DNA from: JBCBJX01 sp964342855
Lineage (GTDB): Bacteria; Pseudomonadota; Alphaproteobacteria; Caulobacterales; Parvularculaceae
Direction of reading: 5' to 3'
DNA: 64,000 nt
Assembly: GCA_964342855.1 (NCBI GenBank)
Contig: CAYFIB010000011.1
Location: 24,106 to 88,105, forward strand
Notes under the pieces: model-generated
The model's input: the letters and a program-made list of their open reading frames with translations, nothing else
Database searches by the model: none
What the model was told of the DNA's origin: nothing
Shown here: piece after piece, positions 60,766-64,000 of the stretch
Position numbering within the stretch: position 1 is the first letter of the stretch
How the letters are laid out: each line of letters begins with the position of its first letter
Made by a program: the position numbers and the translations under genes

Positions 60766-62178
60766 TCACATGTAAAAACTGTAGCTCACCTGAGGTTTCT
60801 CTTTTTCGTCCACGTACTTCATGATGTCCCCGATCTTTTTCGCGCATTCGAGCGTGATCGGAAGTCGGCCATCAAGCTGGGTGTTGTTCCAGTTCATTTT
60901 CGTCAGCCCAAGGATTTCCTGACAAAGGCTTTCAAGCGACGAGTCTTGTTCGTAAGCCGTCACTTTGAGCGGACTGGGCACATATTGGCCGGGATAGGTT
61001 TTGTAAAAGTCAACTGTGCCACGAGTGTAAAGCACGCCTTCGTTCTCTGAGAGGGTCAACAGTGTGCCGCGTTTCGGCGGATAGTTGCCATCGCCAAACA
61101 AGCGCATATCAGTATCGGTGATGGCCACAAAATCCTTTGATCGAATATTGTTCTCGCTGAGCGCACGTAGAAACCCTTTGCGTTCTGAGTCTCTAAATAG
61201 GCTTGATTTATGGATTACAATCCGCGCTGGCATATGCTCCAGCGCTTTATCATACTCTGTGAGCGCATCATTGAGCAGATCGTAGGCCTGCTCTTCGGTA
61301 AGGAAAGGCCTTCGATCCTTCTTATCGACGGAAACGGGCGTGCCCCTGAGAATGATGCCATGCCCAAATTCGTCAAACACCTGTGCTAGGCTTGATGAAA
61401 CGGTTTCGCCATCGCGGCTTCTATAGAACCCAATCCCAATATAGCAGGAACGCGGCTTTGCCGTGTCTTCGACCAGTCGCCACGGCACTGTGCGATTGCC
61501 CTTGTAATAAAGCGCCGTGCAGAAGTTCCACGCCTTTGTCGCAGGATCTTGCTGCTCGCCATATTGCTTTGTGATCAGCAGCGTCTTCTCTTGTGCCAAC
61601 TGTAAGGGCACGGCGAGGTGCATGCAGCGCGCCTTCAACTGGCGCCGGAAATTATGCTCCAACTGGTCGTCTTTGTCCGTCACATCGTTGGCAGCTTTCT
61701 TCGTGACTGACTCAAAAACCCCGTTGGGAACAACGCAGACGATAACGTCCACGGATCTGTTTTCCGCCAAGAAACGAATTTGCTCGTAAAAGACATCGAC
61801 GAACTTTTTGATCCGCTCGGTTCGCAACGTCAGGTTTTTGATGTTCGCAATATCAGTCTTCTTCAGCGTACGTGTATATTGAGGGGAATTGATAAACCGC
61901 GTCAAAAATCCATAATGCTGATTGACCCCCCCAAACCCTCGAAAAAGATTGAGCAACTCTGACTTTGCTTTGCGGTGGATCCCATCTCGGCACTGTCCAA
62001 GCCATTCATCCAGAAGATCGACTCCCTCTCCGCGACCGACTACCCCGATCCTAAGCTCTGTACGGCGAAGCTCATCGCGTTGGTCGTAGACGCCCATTGT
62101 CTCTATGCCTGTGCGTGGACAAATATGGGCGCCATTTCCGAATTCCAAAAGCGGTTCAGAAAGAGTTGAAAGCTTCAC
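60766..62178 (-). CDS. Short prokaryotic Argonaute (MID-PIWI), catalytically inactive
   Basis: 470 residues from GTG 62178; AGGAGG lies upstream inside the partner gene and the two genes overlap as GTGA. N terminus LSEPLLEFGNGAHICPRTGI and IRIGVVG-like LRIGVVGRGEGVDLLDEWL are typical of short pAgos. MID segment VPLQLAQEKTLLI and ALYYKGNRTVPWRL; PIWI segment SCYIGIGFYRSRDG, PARIVIHKSSLFRDSERKGF, EILGLTKMNWNN, and the terminal FYM, all family hallmarks. The usual DEDX catalytic residues are missing (GIGF for G-x-D, HKSS for RDG), so it is a guide-binding sensor, not a slicer. It should act with the upstream APAZ protein. Confidence 0.93.
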   Translation of the reverse strand: MKLSTLSEPLLEFGNGAHICPRTGIETMGVYDQRDELRRTELRIGVVGRGEGVDLLDEWLGQCRDGIHRKAKSELLNLFRGFGGVNQHYGFLTRFINSPQYTRTLKKTDIANIKNLTLRTERIKKFVDVFYEQIRFLAENRSVDVIVCVVPNGVFESVTKKAANDVTDKDDQLEHNFRRQLKARCMHLAVPLQLAQEKTLLITKQYGEQQDPATKAWNFCTALYYKGNRTVPWRLVEDTAKPRSCYIGIGFYRSRDGETVSSSLAQVFDEFGHGIILRGTPVSVDKKDRRPFLTEEQAYDLLNDALTEYDKALEHMPARIVIHKSSLFRDSERKGFLRALSENNIRSKDFVAITDTDMRLFGDGNYPPKRGTLLTLSENEGVLYTRGTVDFYKTYPGQYVPSPLKVTAYEQDSSLESLCQEILGLTKMNWNNTQLDGRLPITLECAKKIGDIMKYVDEKEKPQVSYSFYM

Positions 62179-63590
62179 CCTGCGGCCTCCTCTACTGCGA
62201 GATCGTCATCGGCAGCGTCATCGCGCCCATCTCCATCGTCCTCGGCGTTGAACACCACGAGTGACCTATAGGTCAGCCTGCAGTCGGGCTCCTCGTCCAA
62301 ATGCGCCAGGAAATAGGCTGTGAACCGAACAAAATTTCGAACTGACTGATTGAGCTCCAAACGTTTCTGCTTTGACAGGAAGTCTTGGTGCCAGAAGGAA
62401 CGAGCAAATCCGTTATAGGAATAATACCAGTTCGGGACGATCTGGGCATACCAATTCCCCGCGATCTTCACAAAGGAAAGCTCAAACGAGAAATGTCTGT
62501 GGTGAGATGTTTTGGTTGGGTCTTTCTTTTGAGATTTGACCTCATACACCATTCGCTCGGATTTCCTGAGGCCAACCCACTTCTCCCTGCGGATGTGGTC
62601 TCCCTCCTTGAGCGGACAAAAATAGAAGAACCGATCCTTCGAATGAAGACGCACGTTCTTGCGTTTCAGCCGCTCCTGGGTCTCGGCGACCAACAGCTGT
62701 TTGAAAACGTTCACATTGTCGACAATGTCTGATCCAGCGAGGTCATCAGCTTCGAGCCGTTCTATCGAGCCTTCGTCAACGATCTCTGATAAACCCGACT
62801 CTTCGATGTTCCGAAAAGAAAACAGCTTGCCGTCATGATAGACCCAGGCATCGCTGTCCTCGCCGTTCAGAAGTAGCGCCATTTTGACCGTTGAGCGCTT
62901 CTTGCTGGCTTTACCCTTATAGCCCAGCTCGTCTTTTGCTCGCTGCAGGACGGCCTTCTCGTCGATCACAAGCTCCGCGACATAAACATGTTCGGGAAGC
63001 CCGATTTCCTGCAGATTTGATGTGATGGTCTGGGGTGCCGGGATGCTCTCACGGCTGTAGCTGATGAAGGCATCTACCTCGCCGAGGATGCGCTTGAATT
63101 CAGTGAGCACCCGTTGCTGGGCGGCGAGACGTAAACCTGCGATTTTGCCTAACACGTCGCTCAAATCGATGATGTGCGTTTTCGTGTTGAAGGCGAAATG
63201 CTCGTTCAGCACCTGATTGACTGATACTTGGCTATACGAGTTCTGCTTTTTCACCAACGTCAGCACATAAAGCTCGTCGAAAGAGTTGTAATACTGGCGG
63301 TCCATGAACTGCCGGAGCGTGTCTTTGACCTTTTCAAGGGATGTTGTCGCCGTCACCTGGAAGGCGACACGGTCATATTCATCCCCAAGATCAATGCCCG
63401 GAAAGTTCTTCTGTTTTCGGTTGAGATTATAAAGTTGGGGCAGATTGAAGGCCGATCTCAAGACTGGAATAAAGGCGTCTTCGAGAGCGAGGTTTATATC
63501 GGTGCGGCCCTGCGCTGTTGCCAGTTCAACCTGCACGATAATACGGCTGACCACATCTCGAAGTTCGTTTTCAATCTCAAGCTGTTTCAC
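62175..63590 (-). CDS. SMEK-APAZ effector protein, partner of short pAgo
   Basis: 471 residues from GTG 63590. Residues about 1-150 match the SMEK domain: RTDINLALEDAF, QLYNLNRKQKNFPGIDLGDEYDR, VAFQVTATTSLEKVKDTLRQF and YNSFDELYVLTLVKKQNSY. E37, D67, Q78 and K87/K89 could be a divergent PD-(D/E)xK nuclease centre (QVT instead of ExK), an inference. Residues about 200-440 look like APAZ: DRFFYFCPL, HHRHFSFELSFVKIAGNWYAQIVPNWYY then SYNGF and the K-containing LSKQKRLELNQSVRNFVRF. APAZ docks the pAgo and makes its missing N/L1/L2 scaffold. Acidic tail at the end. No SIR2 or TIR motif. Confidence 0.8.
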   Translation of the reverse strand: MKQLEIENELRDVVSRIIVQVELATAQGRTDINLALEDAFIPVLRSAFNLPQLYNLNRKQKNFPGIDLGDEYDRVAFQVTATTSLEKVKDTLRQFMDRQYYNSFDELYVLTLVKKQNSYSQVSVNQVLNEHFAFNTKTHIIDLSDVLGKIAGLRLAAQQRVLTEFKRILGEVDAFISYSRESIPAPQTITSNLQEIGLPEHVYVAELVIDEKAVLQRAKDELGYKGKASKKRSTVKMALLLNGEDSDAWVYHDGKLFSFRNIEESGLSEIVDEGSIERLEADDLAGSDIVDNVNVFKQLLVAETQERLKRKNVRLHSKDRFFYFCPLKEGDHIRREKWVGLRKSERMVYEVKSQKKDPTKTSHHRHFSFELSFVKIAGNWYAQIVPNWYYSYNGFARSFWHQDFLSKQKRLELNQSVRNFVRFTAYFLAHLDEEPDCRLTYRSLVVFNAEDDGDGRDDAADDDLAVEEAAG

Positions 63591-63887
63591 AAAAAGCTGC
63601 CCGAGGGTTTGGATTGCGGGTGACTTGCACCTGGGAACGCATCAAGAACAATTCAAGGCGGTATAATGCATCTATTTCGCCGTTCGTTGCCATGAACGCG
63701 CACAACGTATCCGGATTCGCTAGTCGACGTCGTATGAAGTCTTGGGAGTTGATCTGTTAGCGGAGGATCAGCTATTCCCAACAGTCGATCGTCCCAGATT
63801 GGTGCGAAGTCGGTCCTCGCTCGTTCGGAGTGGTGGCGCGACAAGCATGATAAGTCCGCTTTTGGATAGCAGCGGCCATCATTACCC
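63591..63887. other. Promoter side of the pAgo operon and right island edge
   Basis: No convincing gene: the minus-strand frame at 63653-63844 has no SD and no recognisable fold. On the minus strand a TTATAC at about 63663 could be a -10 element for the SMEK-APAZ gene, with no clear -35. GTCCGCTTTTG at 63854-63864 is the inverted partner of the left-flank hairpin. Confidence 0.4.
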
Positions 63888-64000
63888 TCACTCCCGCCCC
63901 ACCAACTGCAGCTCCACCTGCCTCCCGTCCAGATACCGCACGCTTTCGCCGTCGAAGAACGCGTCCTCTTCGGTTTTGAAGACGACCTCCTGGCCGCCCC
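63888..64000 (-). CDS. C-terminal end of an unidentified protein (5' part outside window)
   Basis: A minus-strand frame open at the right edge ends with the stop at 63888; the last 36 residues read GGQEVVFKTEEDAFFDGESV then RYLDGRQVELQLVGRE. Codon use and GC content are back to the chromosomal norm. The fragment is too short to recognise. Confidence 0.55.
   Translation of the reverse strand, partial: GGQEVVFKTEEDAFFDGESVRYLDGRQVELQLVGRE

Noticed and set aside
63653..63844. 63-residue frame upstream of the SMEK-APAZ gene as a third pAgo-operon component
   Set aside because: No SD, His/Arg-rich random composition, no overlap or close spacing to the operon.
1..64000. CRISPR array, tRNA or rRNA genes, transposase or integrase
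   Set aside because: I looked for regularly spaced repeats, cloverleaf-like stretches and transposase motifs and saw none.

Overview
The window is about 64 kb of dense, GC-rich chromosomal DNA from an alphaproteobacterium. The best taxonomic clues are a DivL-type cell-cycle pseudokinase with Tyr in place of the phospho-acceptor His, a 180-kDa class NAD-glutamate dehydrogenase (GdhZ type), a Caulobacter/Xanthomonas-style TonB-dependent receptor, the order ahcY / divL, and the fabA-fabB-fabI and rph / hrcA-grpE neighbourhoods. Together these point to Caulobacterales, Hyphomonadaceae or Parvularculales-like bacteria; this is inferred, not proven. I saw no rRNA, tRNA, CRISPR array or insertion sequence.

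Layout. 1-12.6 kb: a TonB receptor (cut by the window edge), hemH, an HDAC-family deacetylase, a GMC oxidoreductase divergent from an acyl-CoA ligase, an AGE-family epimerase, a two-gene Wzm/Wzt-type ABC exporter, and a minus-strand run of a DUF1993 protein, a sirtuin and an outer-membrane barrel. 12.6-22.9 kb: LMW phosphatase, thpR, an SDR plus phytanoyl-CoA dioxygenase pair, ahcY behind a palindromic operator, a PEP-CTERM protein, divL and three small envelope or TPR genes. 23-34.9 kb: gdhZ, threonine aldolase, ihfB, the ubiE-ubiB-coaBC-dut-thiF/moeB-yceI run. 34.9-48.1 kb: a DUF2141 protein, a 2-hydroxyacid dehydrogenase, an SH3 protein, fabA-fabB, an inserted SdpR/SdpI-like module, fabI, a DUF885 lipoprotein, pnp-rpsO, an acyltransferase and htpX. 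48.1-60.5 kb: a DUF1674 SDH assembly factor, a sterol desaturase, an AT-richer esterase lipoprotein, pyrF, an nth-MmcQ fusion, DUF2244, gloA, an orphan ABC ATPase, a lysophospholipid acyltransferase, rph, hrcA-grpE. 60.5-63.9 kb: an AT-richer accessory island carrying a two-gene short prokaryotic Argonaute system.

The most interesting locus is that last island. A catalytically dead short pAgo (MID-PIWI) is co-translated, through a GTGA overlap, with a protein whose C-terminal half looks like an APAZ domain and whose N-terminal ~150 residues look like a SMEK domain (IDLGD and QVT motifs, possibly a divergent PD-(D/E)xK nuclease fold). Known short-pAgo partners carry SIR2, TIR, Mrr or DUF4365/DREN effectors; I do not recall a characterised SMEK-APAZ partner, so this may be a new variety of short-pAgo defence. 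Other items worth a second look are a four-gene ArsR-type membrane operon wedged between fabB and fabI with a 54-residue gene, a probable SahR-type operator before ahcY, an endonuclease III fused to a YjbR/MmcQ domain, and two families of dispersed hairpin repeats.
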